Below, in pieces: positions 27,001 to 36,368 of a stretch of 64,000 nucleotides of DNA. The stretch covers positions 2,445,186 to 2,509,185 of the forward strand of contig KL647292.1 of assembly GCA_000727475.1 (NCBI GenBank). Reading direction: 5' to 3'. Below the pieces are notes generated by a model that was not told where the DNA came from, searched no databases, and saw only the letters and a list, made by a program, of their open reading frames with translations. This stretch comes from Sarcocystis neurona (taxonomy: Eukaryota; Apicomplexa; Conoidasida; Eucoccidiorida; Sarcocystidae). Positions within the stretch are counted from its first letter, which is position 1. The number at the start of each line of letters is the position of its first letter. Made by a program: the position numbers and the translations under genes.

Positions 27001-29714
27001 GCTGCCTCCATCTCCGTTTTCCCCTGCTTCTGTCCCTCCTCTTCCTCCTCCTCCTCTTCCCGCCCCGTTGAACCGGCTTTCTGCCGCAGCAAGTTTTTCT
27101 TCATCCCCCCCTGCTGCTACTGGTGCATCGGCTTTGGCAGCACCGGGCTCGTGCTTCTGTCCCTGCTGCTGCTGCTGGCTCGCTGAGCCACCGAGACCTG
27201 CTGCTGCTCCTCCTGTGCCTGCTTCGTGTTCCTGCTGCTGCTGCGAGGAAAAGGCAGGAGGAATGGGGGAGTAATGAAGCGTCAGCTGCAGCACTGCGTA
27301 GAGAGAAGAAAGCGTCGCCGGTGAACCCAGCGGAACCTCGAAGCGGAAGAACACGAGGTCTGAGAAACTCACCTGCAACGCAACAGCAACGTCGGCGGCA
27401 AAAAAGCGAGATTAACTGCAGAAGCAGCACCACCAGAAACACCAACTGCAGCAGAAGTGCGACAGCAGCAGGGTGAAACAGCGCAACGGCAGCAAACTGG
27501 ACAGCAGCAGGAGGGACACAAGCAACGGCAGCAAAAATACAACAACAGTAGAGGGGAAATGAGCAACGGCAGCAAAAGTGAGAGAGCATCAGGAGGAAAA
27601 GCAGCGACGACAGCAAACTGGACGGCAGCAGCATACGCGACATCAGAACATCCCAGCGATATCGCCAACAGCAGCAACAGCAACACGACTGACTAGCAGT
27701 CCCCCTCACCACACAGAGCAAATAGCAGCTGCAGCAATAGCGGTAACAGCAGTAAGTGTCGATCAAGAGCAGCGGAAACGGCAGCAGCCACAGTAGCCGA
27801 AGTGGGAAAGACGCAACGGCAGCAGTAGGCTTTGTAGCAGCAGGAGATATGTGAAGCCAGCAGCAGCAGGGAAAACTGCAGCAGCAGAGACTGCAGCGAA
27901 CGTCGCGGCAGCTGGCGGCCTAGTAACAGCGGCAGCACGCGTAGTACGAGGACTACTCGTAGCAGTAGCAGCACGCGCGCTAGCAGCACTTGCAGTAGCA
28001 GCGGCAAAATTAGAGGAAGCAGCACCTGCACGAAAAATGACGCGGAGTCCTACGACTACGAGAACGTTGCACAGAAGCGGCAAAACAGGATTACACAGCA
28101 TCTGCTGCAGCCGTACCACACCGACTGAAACAAGCAGCCAGCGACAGCATCAGCACCTGCAGCACCATAAAAAGCAGCATCAGCAGCAGCAGCAGCAGCC
28201 GAAGTGCACGCTGCGCCTCCCGCTCTTTCTCCTCCGTCACCTCTTTGCCACACGCACGCCTCACGGAAGCTGCAATATATATATAGATATATAGATATAT
28301 ATATATATATGTACGAACAGGTGGATATGGACGGTCAGTAGGAAAACCTGAAGAAAAGTTGATATTTCTGACCTGCTCGTCACAGTAGCGTATGAGGACG
28401 CCGGTGGTGGAGAAGGAGCTATCAGTCTCGTCTATATAGGCCGCGACAGGTGTCTGCACGTTCCCTCTGGCGCTGCTGTTGCCGCTGCTCCCGGTGCCGC
28501 TGCTGGTGCTTCCTGTGCTGCTGCAGCTACTGCTCTTGCCGCTGGAGTCCGGGTCGCTCTTCCCTCCTGTTCCACCGTCCCCAGTGCTTGGAGGCTGCTG
28601 CTGCGGCTGCTGCTGCTGCGGCTGCTGCTGCTGGTGCGGATCCTGCTGAAGCTGCTGCTGGTGTGGCTGCAGGGGAGACGGGGCTGAGACAAAGGAGTAG
28701 GGAACTGCAACGAACGCTTTAGAGCTGCTGCCCGGCAGCAGACGCCGCAGCACTATGTTCCGCTCCTGAGTAGGCGCAGAAACACTTTCTGCTGCTGCGA
28801 CGGCGCTACCTGCTACGTGTCTTCTTTCTGCTGCAATGCGAGGAGATCCGTATCCTTCTGTTGCTGCTGGAGTACCAGGAGATGAATGCCTTTCTGCGGC
28901 TGCTGCGACGGCCGGGGATTTACCACGTACGGGTTCGCCCAACAGGCGGCCGGTGCAAACAGATGCGCCTCCCCTCTCTTGACTTCTCTCTGGTGCTGCT
29001 TCCTCTACCTTTGCTGCAGCAGAAGATGCTGGCTGTGCGGCCCAAGAGAGGCTGGGCAAGCCTGAAGGGCCGCCGGACGGTGCGGCACCTCCACGTATTC
29101 CCCCGCCTCCTCTCTCTTCTCCTAATCCTGCCAGGGCTGTCTCTTCTCGTTTCCTCCTCTCTGCTGCGGTCGCTGCTGCAGCGTCCCCCCCGCCCAGTCT
29201 CTCTGCTGCCGCTGCTCCTGCTGCTTCTTCGGGCTCTGCTGTCTCCCCTGTGCCTGTGCTTCCTGCTGCTGCTGCGGAAGAGGAAGACACATTGCGTGAC
29301 ACAGAAGAAGCAGCTGCAACCGAAATAAGAGGTGGGGGAGGGGAGGAGGGGGGGAGGAGGGGAAGGAGGAGGTGGAGCGCTGTGATGCCGTTGCTGCTGC
29401 TGCGGCGCCGCAACAGAGCCTCTCCCCACTCGCGCTCCGCACCTGCCTAACGCTACATATTGCTGCCTATCTATTTCTCCGCGGCTATGGACGCCGCTTC
29501 TGTCGGTAGTATTACTGCTGCCGCTGTTGCTGTTGTCGTTCGTAGGGAGGTGGAAGGCGGGCACAACAATGGGCCGCTCCACGGGCAAGTAGAGCAAGGA
29601 ACGCGGATGCAGCATCAGCTTCGCTTTCACGTGGTATACGCCCTGCTGCAGCAAGTCGACGTTCCTGAAGGAAGAGAAGTGCAGCGTAAACTCGACGATG
29701 GCGTTGAGCGCCAT
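1511..29714 (-). CDS. FAM135-type protein (DUF3657-like N-terminus plus DUF676 lipase-like domain), multi-exon
   Basis: Predicted serine hydrolase of the FAM135 family, with an N-terminal DUF3657-like domain and a C-terminal DUF676 alpha/beta-hydrolase domain. The ATG at 29714 opens a typical FAM135 start (FRNVDLLQQGVYHVKAKL). Other N-terminal blocks lie near 28.4 kb (TTGVLIRYCDEQ), 27.4 kb (VSFSDLVFFRFEVPLG) and 24.7 kb (LHAAVPVLFDEGQ). The hydrolase part has FIFVHGLHG (14.7 kb), FIGHSLGGLI with the nucleophile Ser (10.2 kb), LYLSLSSPHFG (8.6 kb) and LVASTQDTYAP with the probable Asp (6.1 kb). The exons at 10296-10171, 8646-8472 and 6169 onward join in frame without a gap. One exon, between FIFVHGLHG and the GHSLGG exon, was not found. 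The span of about 28 kb comes from large (TA)n-rich introns and Gln/Ala/Ser insertions. Substrate and location are unknown. The family call is strong; the overall exon set is partial. Confidence 0.88.
2615..2665 (-). CDS. FAM135-type gene, candidate penultimate exon (possible catalytic His)
   Basis: A 51-bp candidate between GTGAAG and a consensus GTAAGT donor at 2614, with one base in and two bases out, so it fits the flanking exons in phase. It encodes NVESRHASHSSFLSI. In FAM135 proteins the catalytic His lies in a short block at this position, and one of the two His residues here could serve. The acceptor lacks a clear pyrimidine tract and the family glycine is absent, so this is tentative. 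Confidence 0.35.
3243..3341 (-). CDS. FAM135-type gene, late exon (EKILRLNVNF block)
   Basis: Encodes AQAVEMMGHHLLSGIPPEKI, then LRLNVNFKISE, and ends at GAGAG|GTACTC (3242), phase 2. The spacing and the LRLNVNF strand match the segment that follows the catalytic Asp region in FAM135 proteins. Two acceptor AGs lie ten bases apart (exon start 3341 or 3331); I used the first. It sits alone in about 2 kb of otherwise repetitive or low-complexity DNA. Confidence 0.75.
4492..4665. repeat. 29-bp minisatellite, six copies
   Basis: A unit beginning TGCTGCATCTCTGCTTCTGC repeats every 29 bases: 4492, 4521, 4550, 4579 and 4608 nearly perfectly, and 4637 with changes. Because 29 is not a multiple of three, each copy shifts the frame, so the minus strand cycles through Gln-, Ser- and Ala-rich peptides with no stop in any frame. 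It lies in what I read as an intron of the FAM135-type gene. Confidence 0.9.
5240..6169 (-). CDS. FAM135-type gene, exon with the hydrolase Asp and a long low-complexity tail
   Basis: Starts after CTGCTGCAG (6171-6170). One base completes the Ser codon left by the previous exon, giving LQQLTLSDGRDYAS and then YLYRLSCRPGLRAFKHICLV. STQDTYAP carries the likely catalytic Asp. From about residue 45 the frame is filled with Ser/Ala/Thr, a poly-Gln run and Gly for some 260 codons, before the family pattern resumes in the next exon at 3341. The 3' splice boundary in the tail is uncertain; the coordinate given is approximate. Confidence 0.8.
7361..7552. repeat. CAG/CTG trinucleotide tract
   Basis: Nearly uninterrupted CAG with CAC, CAT and CGT variants for about 190 bp. 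It reads as Gln/His on the plus strand and Leu/Met on the minus strand. It falls between two firmly placed exons of the minus-strand FAM135-type gene, so here it is intronic despite being open in several frames. Confidence 0.85.
8472..8646 (-). CDS. FAM135-type gene, exon with the SPHFG block
   Basis: A 175-bp exon from acceptor GTTGATGCAG (8648-8647) to donor CTGAG|GTACAC (8471), phase 1 in and phase 2 out. It encodes RAALPYLL, LYLSLSSPHFGFV and VWLLKKWNRTTCLQQLTL. These are the conserved (S/T)-PH-(L/F)-G and KW...LQQLT blocks of FAM135. The exon is hidden inside frames filled by CAG-repeat translations and only appears when read in the correct phase. Confidence 0.9.
9262..9480. repeat. Two-copy ~132-bp tandem repeat with (TA)n
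   Basis: The segment GGTTGTCTACAAAGG followed by GATCAACATTTACAAGATAC (from 9302) recurs as GGTTGTCTATAAAGGGACAGATCAATATGCACAAGATAC-like sequence from 9434. Each copy is followed by (TA)n. Intronic in the FAM135-type gene. Confidence 0.75.
10171..10296 (-). CDS. FAM135-type gene, exon with the nucleophile elbow GHSLGG
   Basis: A 126-bp exon between acceptor TTGCTGCTTGCAG (10298-10297) and donor CATAA|GTACGA (10170). It encodes DIESMGRRLAREVDTFAKEN, then LSRLSFIGHSLGGLI. The Ser in GHSLGG is the catalytic nucleophile of DUF676 hydrolases. The exon is phase 1 at both ends. Joining it to 8646-8472 completes the codon after GGLI as Ile and continues into RAALPYLL, as the family requires. Confidence 0.9.
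11811..11980. repeat. 80-bp imperfect tandem repeat
   Basis: TTGTATACTTATATGTCCCT occurs at 11811 and again at 11891, each followed by a GGGGATG or GAGGATG variant and GTACATA. A third degenerate copy follows near 11968. AT-rich intronic DNA of the FAM135-type gene. Confidence 0.6.
12768..12852. repeat. 19-bp minisatellite, five copies
   Basis: The unit TCCATATAGACAGCAGCAG repeats three times, then twice as TGCATGTAGACAGCAGCAG. The period of 19 again shifts frame with each copy. Each copy joins a short unique core to a (CAG)n piece. Confidence 0.9.
14664..14760 (-). CDS. FAM135-type gene, exon with the hydrolase VHG motif
   Basis: Encodes THLFIFVHGLHG followed by a GTAAAT donor at 14663. 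In DUF676 hydrolases this first strand plus HG motif opens the alpha/beta-hydrolase fold and contributes to the oxyanion hole. The 3' boundary is firm and leaves phase 1, which the missing next exon must match. The 5' boundary is not determined: upstream sequence is Ser/Ala-rich and stays open to about 14.88 kb. Confidence 0.75.
16089..21205 (-). CDS. FAM135-type gene, candidate linker exons between the two domains
   Basis: The clearest exon is 16189-16089: acceptor CGCTGGCAG, then 33 residues including LLCVARMQEDWRAVLREAGD, ending at CTGTAC|GTACAC (phase 1 in, phase 0 out). Weaker candidates are near 18.75-18.87 kb (ELENLLRVRWEQQLRRHL, SFVLQHVVHVEPTDPL) and near 21.1-21.2 kb (MTREPECSLLPLPNGGGKVV). 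They lie in the part of FAM135 proteins that links the N-terminal domain to the hydrolase and is poorly conserved, so homology cannot confirm them. The rest of the interval is CAG-repeat DNA and (TA)n introns. Confidence 0.4.
16861..17010. repeat. TATG/TGTA tetranucleotide-rich microsatellite
   Basis: Long run of GTAT/ATGT units with TGTG variants, continuing into (TA)n-rich DNA up to about 17.45 kb. No coding signal is seen in 16.75-17.75 kb. Intronic in the FAM135-type gene as I read it. Confidence 0.8.
22243..24710 (-). CDS. FAM135-type gene, large central exon (~820 codons)
   Basis: Begins after TTTTTCTGTAG at 24711 in phase 1 with the conserved block (G)LHAAVPVLFDEGQMALLN, which matches the end of the FAM135 N-terminal domain. 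It then runs through long Glu/Ala/Gly- and Gln-rich low-complexity sequence. Two more ordered segments follow: near 23.0 kb (LHAAYLQLLILVYVHLARD, RCLTRVQRQQLRLSSQQMF) and near 22.3 kb (RFHVSAEEVCSVIAA). A GTAATC donor at 22242 fits phase 0. The frame stays open to 22132, so a donor further left is also possible. An in-frame near-perfect repeat of a QQHRPQEEP unit lies at about 23.24-23.33 kb. Confidence 0.75.
25290..26480 (-). CDS. FAM135-type gene, candidate small exons between exon 3 and the large exon
   Basis: Two stretches on the minus strand look coding and lie in the right place. One near 26.36-26.47 kb reads LLWCHGFLPSEVESFV and PSHMAPHFVFA. The other near 25.30-25.46 kb reads TDAVLLLLLPPEEDACRTDG and ends in a basic stretch before a GCAG|GTTTGT donor at about 25.3 kb, leaving phase 1. 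That phase matches the next acceptor at 24711, where G + GT completes a Gly codon in a conserved GLHAAVPVLFD block. Exact boundaries are not resolved. Confidence 0.45.
26752..27372 (-). CDS. FAM135-type gene, exon 3
   Basis: Starts after the acceptor TTGCGTTGCAG (27374-27373). It joins exon 2 in phase 0 to give RYCDEQ followed by VSFSDLVFFRFEVPLG, continuous with the FAM135 N-terminal domain. After a Gln/Gly/Ala-rich insertion it ends with IAVKNILVSDFLWGKF and SHVLDIS before a GTACAT donor at 26751. The block around NILVSDFLWGKF probably corresponds to the later strands of the DUF3657 domain. Confidence 0.75.
28373..29313 (-). CDS. FAM135-type gene, exon 2
   Basis: The frame is open across an Ala/Glu/Ser-rich and poly-Gln insertion and ends in a conserved FAM135 block (AAYIDETDSSFSTTGVLIRY, then CDEQ), directly followed by a CAG|GTCAGA donor at 28373/28372, phase 0. 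The acceptor TTTCGGTTGCAG near 29314 is the best candidate for the 5' side but is not proven. The low-complexity insert of some 200 or more residues sits between the first strands of the N-terminal domain and this block. Confidence 0.7.
29443..29714 (-). CDS. FAM135-type gene, exon 1 (N-terminal beta-rich domain start)
   Basis: Initiator ATG at 29714-29712. The first ~40 residues carry the FAM135 hallmark: a strand EFTLHFSSF, then RNVDLLQQGVYHVKAKL. Next comes PVERPIVVPAFHLP, then an Asn/Ser-rich tail. The 3' end is uncertain. A CAG|GTGCGG donor at 29443/29442 is possible, but its phase does not match the best acceptor found for exon 2, so an earlier donor (for example GTAATA near 29.51 kb) may be used. 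I chose this start because no other in-frame ATG precedes the conserved block. Confidence 0.8.
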
Positions 29715-30363
29715 CAGGCCCCCGCTGCATGCATATCCTTCCCTGAGGAACCTGCTGCTTCTCTTCGCCGCCGTTCAGATATCCAGTCCTTCTCTGTTGC
29801 TCCTGCTGTTGACTGCCAGCAGTAGTGAGAGGCTCCTGCTGTTACTGCTGCTGAAAGAGACAGGAACAGGAAAGAGATCCTGCACGCGTTCTCGTCCTTC
29901 CAGTGGACATGCTGCCGTCGCTGCTGATGTAGCTGTTCCTCTTGCTGCTCCTGCAGCTGCTGTTGCAGTGGCTCGCCTGCTGCAGTTGCTGCTCTTGCTG
30001 CTGCTGGTGGTGCAATTGCTATTGCAACTGTGTAAGGAAGCAAGTTATGTGCCCCTCAGTAGTCTGCGTACATGTGGCCTGTGTTGGCGTGGGGAGAGGC
30101 AGCCAAACGCACGGGTGGTGCGTCTTGCACAGATACACTAGAGAGAAGGGTAAACAGCGAAGAGCGAGCCATCAGCAGACCACCAGCAGTAACAGCAGTG
30201 GTAGCAGCAACCGCTTGCAATAACAGCATGTGCTTGCAAGCGGTATGTTCTTGAAGAAGCAGCAGCAGTAGCAGCAGCAACAGTAGCAAACGCCACGCGC
30301 TGCAAGCAGCAGCTGTACCCAGGCTCTTCCACAGCGAGCTCCGGTGGGAAGGAGGCGCTGCGT

Positions 30364-30590
30364 CTCAAACAGCTGGAATTAGGCTGTAGGGGGTTATATT
30401 ATGAGGGCTGCCGGAGAGAAGAGCTTGGTGTGTGGCGCCATCTTCTTTACCAGCCGTAGATTCCCGGAAACTAATTCCAGCTCAAACAGCTGGAATTAGG
30501 CTGTAAGGGTTTATATTATGAGGGCTGTTGGAGAGAAGAGCTTGGTGTGTGGCGCCATCTTCTTTACCAGCCGTAGACTCTGGGAAAAGA
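30364..30590. repeat. 117-bp tandem duplication
   Basis: CTCAAACAGCTGGAATTAGG starts at 30364 and again at 30481, and the following ~100 bases match with only a few substitutions (through GCGCCATCTTCTTTACCAGC and CCGTAGA). The copies diverge after about 30577. The start of copy two forms a perfect palindrome with the end of copy one. Confidence 0.9.
30471..30499. repeat. Perfect 12-bp inverted repeat, 5-nt loop
   Basis: CTAATTCCAGCT, loop CAAAC, then AGCTGGAATTAG. It lies exactly at the junction of the two 117-bp copies. It could be a hairpin, terminal inverted repeats of a tiny element, or a footprint of how the duplication arose. Confidence 0.85.
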
Positions 30591-31550
30591 ACGTCACCGC
30601 TACGTTCGACACACGCGTATATATATATATCTCAATATTTTCTTCCCCTACTGGATCGGCAGATGCACGTATATGTGCCACTCTACCAGTTGGAGAGGCA
30701 CGTTAGCTCCACTTCTGCGTGGAAGAGCAGAATCCGGAGAGAAAAAAAAAAACAACAGGGAAGAGCAAGTACTTCCAGGAGCTTGCTGCACGTAAAGGTT
30801 TTTCTATTCGGCTATAGTCGTTCAGGAAACCGTAGATGTACCCACGTACTACCTACGGGCATTTGTGTATGCGTATGTGCACACTTTCACAACCCTATGA
30901 TATACAATACAAGTCGAGAGGTAAATTCAGAGGGGAGAAAAGAGAGAGACGATCGAGTGGGGACACCTCTGCCGAGCTAGGCAGTGCTCCCAGCTACACA
31001 TGCGCCAGAGTGACTGAAACGGGGAGATGGGATACACCCGAGCAAATTACAGGTGCATCGGTAAACACAGACAAAGATTTAGAAATAGGGGTACGTAGTA
31101 GCTAATAAAGCAGCACAGGAGAAAGAAATGTTATTTCCGGTCTGGCCGTATGGAGCCGATCGGAAGGAAAACATGCGGGCAGCCTGGTAGTGTGTTTCTA
31201 CCTACGACGGTCAAGACACTGGTGAAGTCAAAATTCAGTGTGTGAGTAATACATCGCCAAATAATTTGTGACAATCTAGAAAACAAGCAGTCTATCTACA
31301 CAGAATCACGGAAGAAAAGTGACAGAGGGAAGTTCACGGGGAGACAGGATTTCGAACGCCGCAGTGAACCGCTCGTCAGTCATATGATCTAATTCCCATT
31401 TCTCTGTATGCAGCGGAGATACTCAAAGAAGCGGTAGATGTAAGAAAGGACAAAAATTTAGGAGGATCCAGGAAGACGTATCCACAGCAGAAGTCCGGGG
31501 CGGTCGCAGGGCCTGATGCGACCAGAAAAGAGTGACAATACACACAGTAA

Positions 31551-31575
31551 GGAACAATACTTGAAGTATTGTTCC
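31551..31575. repeat. Perfect 11-bp inverted repeat, 3-nt loop
   Basis: GGAACAATACT, loop TGA, then AGTATTGTTCC. It stands alone in CAG-poor intergenic DNA and has no T-run that would suggest a Pol III terminator directly after it. Confidence 0.85.
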
Positions 31576-34500
31576 TCCCTTTGCCTCCGCAGACCCCACC
31601 GTCCGCACTAGCCACTGCTAGGGCGCCACGACTGATTCGAGACAAGTGATACTAATGGTTTACAGGATACCGCTAAACCCCGAATTAGTCTTGAGTCAAG
31701 TGGGAAAATTAATCACACCACCGCCGATTCGTTTTAGTAGAAGTTAGAGAAGCGAAGTACGACTTCCGCGGGTGGCCGTCTGCTGAGGATTGCGGCTTCA
31801 TGCGTGTCTGTCTCTGGTCTGCTGGGAAGACGCCGTACTTCCCAGCGCCGCCTGGTATGTGGGGGAGACTGTGATAGGAATCGTAACGGAAAGAAGCACT
31901 TAATAGAACAGAAAGGGTCGCATGTGCTGTACGATGCAGTCGTGGTTACGGCTGTGTTGTTACCGTTACACCTACTACAGGAGAGACTACGACTACGCTT
32001 CTACAGTCGCCGCTACGTTTACTGCTCTTACAGCACACATTTATTCTCAATGCGCAAACAACAGGACGAAAGAAGCGGTACTTCCTGGCTGCCGCAAGGA
32101 TTCTTGAGGTGACAGCCCAATCAAAAAAACACAGCGAAACACACCTGATCCTTTTACCAGATGACACCTGAATAGAAATCGTCTGAGTAAAACTCGTGTA
32201 GATCAAACCGATTTGTCCCCCTGTTCTGCGTCAGCAACCAGCACGCGCCTACCTTCATAAGGCTCCACCCCGTCACGGACCTAACATTTAGGTAAATGTC
32301 CGGCCTTACAGTCAGTCTGTCAGTTCGCAGCAGATTCGGGGCGTAGTTTGAAACGGCGGTTGAGCTCCTCATTCAATTTGATTTGAACTGCGGTGTACAC
32401 AGAGGAGAAAACTGATTTGCAGACGATTGTAGGTAGCTCGGTTAGCAGCCGTGGCCCGTGGGGAAGGAGATGCCACTACGCTGGTTAATGAAATCCTGCA
32501 GTTCTGAGGAAGTGAACCACAACTGTTAAGCATGTTTAAAAGTGCGCTCGTTTCAAAACAGAGTGCCCACAAAGCTATTCGGTAAGTCGCGTAGAGGACG
32601 GTACACGCGAGAACAATTTGTGTGCAAAAAGAGTTACCAGCTACTTTGACACACTTTTTACCGGAAAACGACGTATGCGCGGAAGCGTTGTAGCCGGTTT
32701 GTACCTGTCTTGTGGAGATGCACGCTGATGCACAGGACACCTACTGCCTGTAAAGGTTTCACCGAGCCTGATATTTTATTCAAGTAATCTGGCTCTGACT
32801 TCGTCGTGTGCGGTTGTGTTTACGCGAAACATTTTCGCACGAGGACTACGGGCGTGCACGAGACAATGGTCGTCTCTACCACACGACTTCCCGTGAGAGT
32901 AGGGAACCGCTTTGACAAGTGAGTTGAATATTATATCCTCCCTACCAAGAGAAGCTTCACGCATCGATTTTCGTACAAGTCTATACGTCTGTTTTCATAA
33001 TGAACAAAGGTGTGCAGAGGAAGCGGCAAGTATAGAACCTGTCGCCTTCTAAAATAGGATGTATGCACAAGCACAGCTACTACTTTGTGGGGGAGTCCCT
33101 GAGTACGGTTTCACCCTAATTACTTGCCGATTCGAGGTCAAATCTTATCTACAAAACCAGAAGTGCACAGCAAGTGGAGTTTGTGTCACTGTGTAAGTAG
33201 AAGTACTCGAATCCGGCGGAGCAGCGGTGGGGATTTTGTATGAAACATAAAGCACACACACGTGTTCTCTAACTATTGTTGGAGTGTCCGGGCAAACAGT
33301 TTACATATGCAGTGAATTGGCCACATCAGTGCCACATCGAGGAACTAGCAACTAAGGGACTGCAGGATGCCTGCACTGAAACTCGGGAAGGGCAGAATTC
33401 CCACGGGATGCCATCATCACGACTACTTTCGCATGAATTTATCCGCGGGGCAGGAGTTGTACAAAGCAGTACGCAAAGCCGTGCTTACTTCAAGACTCAA
33501 ACACGTGTGCGCGGCACAAGTTGCTCGCTCCGAGCCAGGAGCGCTTGACGGGAGAGCTATATCCATAGCCCCTTCTGTGTACCTGTGGCCACGTATGTGT
33601 ACATGTTATACTTCGAATACGGAGACACTGTAAACTCGAGATCAGTTCTATCACCGGCGTAAGAATTCGCAGCTGTTAAGTGATACGTGAGGGTGAAGTG
33701 CTGCATGACTACTTTCAGTGGTTCGACTGCTCCGCCTCATTGTGATACGCGTTCCTTTTGCAGAGAAATCAGAGCTCGACAGTACGACGCTTTCACAGTC
33801 GCGTAGACACGGTGTGGCTGTAAATGAAAAAATGCCATTTGCTCAACGTGGAAGTCTCAAGTGCACTAAGGGAATGCGGATTCTGCGCATTTTATATGCG
33901 TCAACGGGTGCGCGCTACCCCTCTTTTTCATGATATGGTTGTTCGTCTTCCGGAAAACAGCAGGACCAGTAGAGGGAGGAAGACGTACGCAACGTTTCCA
34001 TCTCCTTGATATATACGCACGTACACGCACGTATACAAATGCCTCCATAAGCATTTAAAAGTCAAAGCATACGGAGATTTCTAGTGACAGACGCACCCAC
34101 TTGTCGCGTGCGCATCATCTCCAAAGTAGATGACTTTAGCACACTTAAGAGAGAAAAACAGAACCTGTTCGGCTTACATAAAAAGAGGAACGCCCGCACA
34201 ACTGAGGGCTGACCTTCGTTATACGCACGCCGTGGGTAAATAACGGTTGCCCTCTAGTTTCCAACCATCGCGAATAATACGCAGAGTAAGCCTTCGCAGT
34301 TCCATAAATTGCGGTTGGCTCTCACACAGGGATCTGTGTATCTACACAGCGATCCGCGCACGCGTGTGCCTCAGTACTTCTGGTGCAGTGCATGAGGAAC
34401 GCCGCACACGAGAAGCTGCTACGAAACGGAAACAAGTGACCGATATTGAATGCAACGAAGCCGTCTTCGCATGGACGACCTGCCACAGATTTTTGCGGTA

Positions 34501-36368
34501 AGAACGGCGATGTTAGCAGCTAGATGCATCTACGTGTCACAGCGTACCCTGACAGTCGCACCAGGTACAATAGTGACCAGAGATGCTCTTGGGAGACGCA
34601 AAGCACCAGATGGCAACGCACCAGATACACACCTCCAAACCGCAGAAGCGCACCCGACCAGACCACAACGTGTCGCGAGCCGGTGTACCGAAGCGCAGAG
34701 TAGGACACACAACTGCACGCGTCTCAGTACGTCTTCGCATACCATGGTACGTCCACGGGCCTAAGGCTCCAGATGAGCGCAGAAGAACACCACAAATACA
34801 GGAAACGAATTCAATTCACCTGCACGTACACCCGTGTGTTACGGCGCCCACCGATACAAGCCCCATCACATACAAAGCTGCTTGCGTGCACCACTGCGCA
34901 GACTTCCATCATACACCCGTTCCACCGGACTACCTACGAGTCCCCACCGCCCAAAAGACGACCGATCACGGGAGGGGGGAAAAACATGCCTGCTGTGGAA
35001 GAGAAGGCGCGACACAATCGACCGCAGATCAGACTGCAGATGGGGGCACGCGACAAGCGTATACACTCCGGTGGTACAACTCCGACAAAGATTCACCTGG
35101 GCGCGACAGCGTCTTGACGCGGCAACATGCATCACTGACAAACGCCTGTCTACGTCGTGGAACTTGTCTGCAATGCACGCACTCCTTCACAGTCAAAACT
35201 ACTGCTTCGCGTCTACCACGGGGTCGAGGCCTCGACGGTCCCAGTCCAAGGTTGGCGCCTGCGGCCGCATTTCGAACGTGCCCCGCAGACGGTCAATACT
35301 AGCAGCAAGAAGGGATGATAAATAGGAGAGTCGAAGCAGCTGACTGCGCTTGAAGACAAGAAAAAGTATGCAAGCCCACAGGTCTACGTATCCAAGATAT
35401 ACGGATGCGCGCCGTATGAGACCGGGTGAGGGCGCTCTCCGTACAACGTCGGTGTAACACGTCAAACACTGTCTACACGTATACGACAGGACACACACGG
35501 ATACACTTATACCCCTATAAACTTGATATCCACACCTGTGTAAATATATATTGCCTGTACGTACGAGATTTACACACGCATGACGCATCTGTACATGTGC
35601 AGTGAAGCCCATCTATACTGGCAACAGGATATCGTACATTCGTGCACACATAGAGTGTGCAGTCGTCGCCTGCGTTCCTCGCAAACAACATTTCTGAGCA
35701 CTTGCATTATAATGAGATATACCTGTGCCGTGTAATTTTTGCGTGCGTCACTACAATAGCTTATGTCAAGAGACTCCCCAAGTGTGTCTGATGGATGTTA
35801 ACACGTACGTCTCACTATTTACACGGACACATATACAGACGGTTACCAATACGTGTATACGCACACGCGTATCAGCAGTACGCACGTAACACCTGTATCA
35901 ACAGAGATACGTATATACATGTGTCTGACCACATTCAGGTATGTCGACGTATAATAAGGCGAGAGGTACAAACGTGTGTACCCATCACTATTTACACCTG
36001 CATATATATGTATATACTTTTCTACGAAAACGTACAGTTGTATACACGCTTACCACAGGGGACACGCACAAATTTGTATATATTTGTACTTATGCATATA
36101 TCCAAATACGTGTGTACATACATGTATGTACCGACGTGTGAATACACATACGTACAGGGAGAGGGAGAAAGAGAAGGAAAGAACGAAAGGGACGGACAGG
36201 TAGACAGAGAGGCAAATCTACGTAAGAACAAGTGTATCTAGTTTTGCAGGGAACACACGCCTGAAGCAACGCTATTAATGCTTGCCCTCTGGAGGTTCTT
36301 TCTCTTCGAAACGCAGAACTCGATCATTCTCTGACGTCGCCGGACTCGATGTCTACGTTGCGTAGGTG

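Larger units (their letters stand above)
29715..36368. other. CAG-poor intergenic island (~6.6 kb)
   Basis: From about 30.4 to 35.7 kb the DNA changes character: no CAG runs, few (TA)n tracts and ordinary base mixture. I find no open frame with a recognisable domain, and those present have no convincing splice context. The longest mixed-composition frame is 34583-35302 (+), 239 codons and Thr/His/Arg-rich, which I cannot assign. The stretch lies between the 5' end of the FAM135-type gene and the 3' end of the membrane-protein candidate, so a promoter for the former should lie near 29.7-30.4 kb. From 35.8 kb the (TA)n style returns. A decayed mobile element or a non-coding RNA locus is possible. 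Confidence 0.5.
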
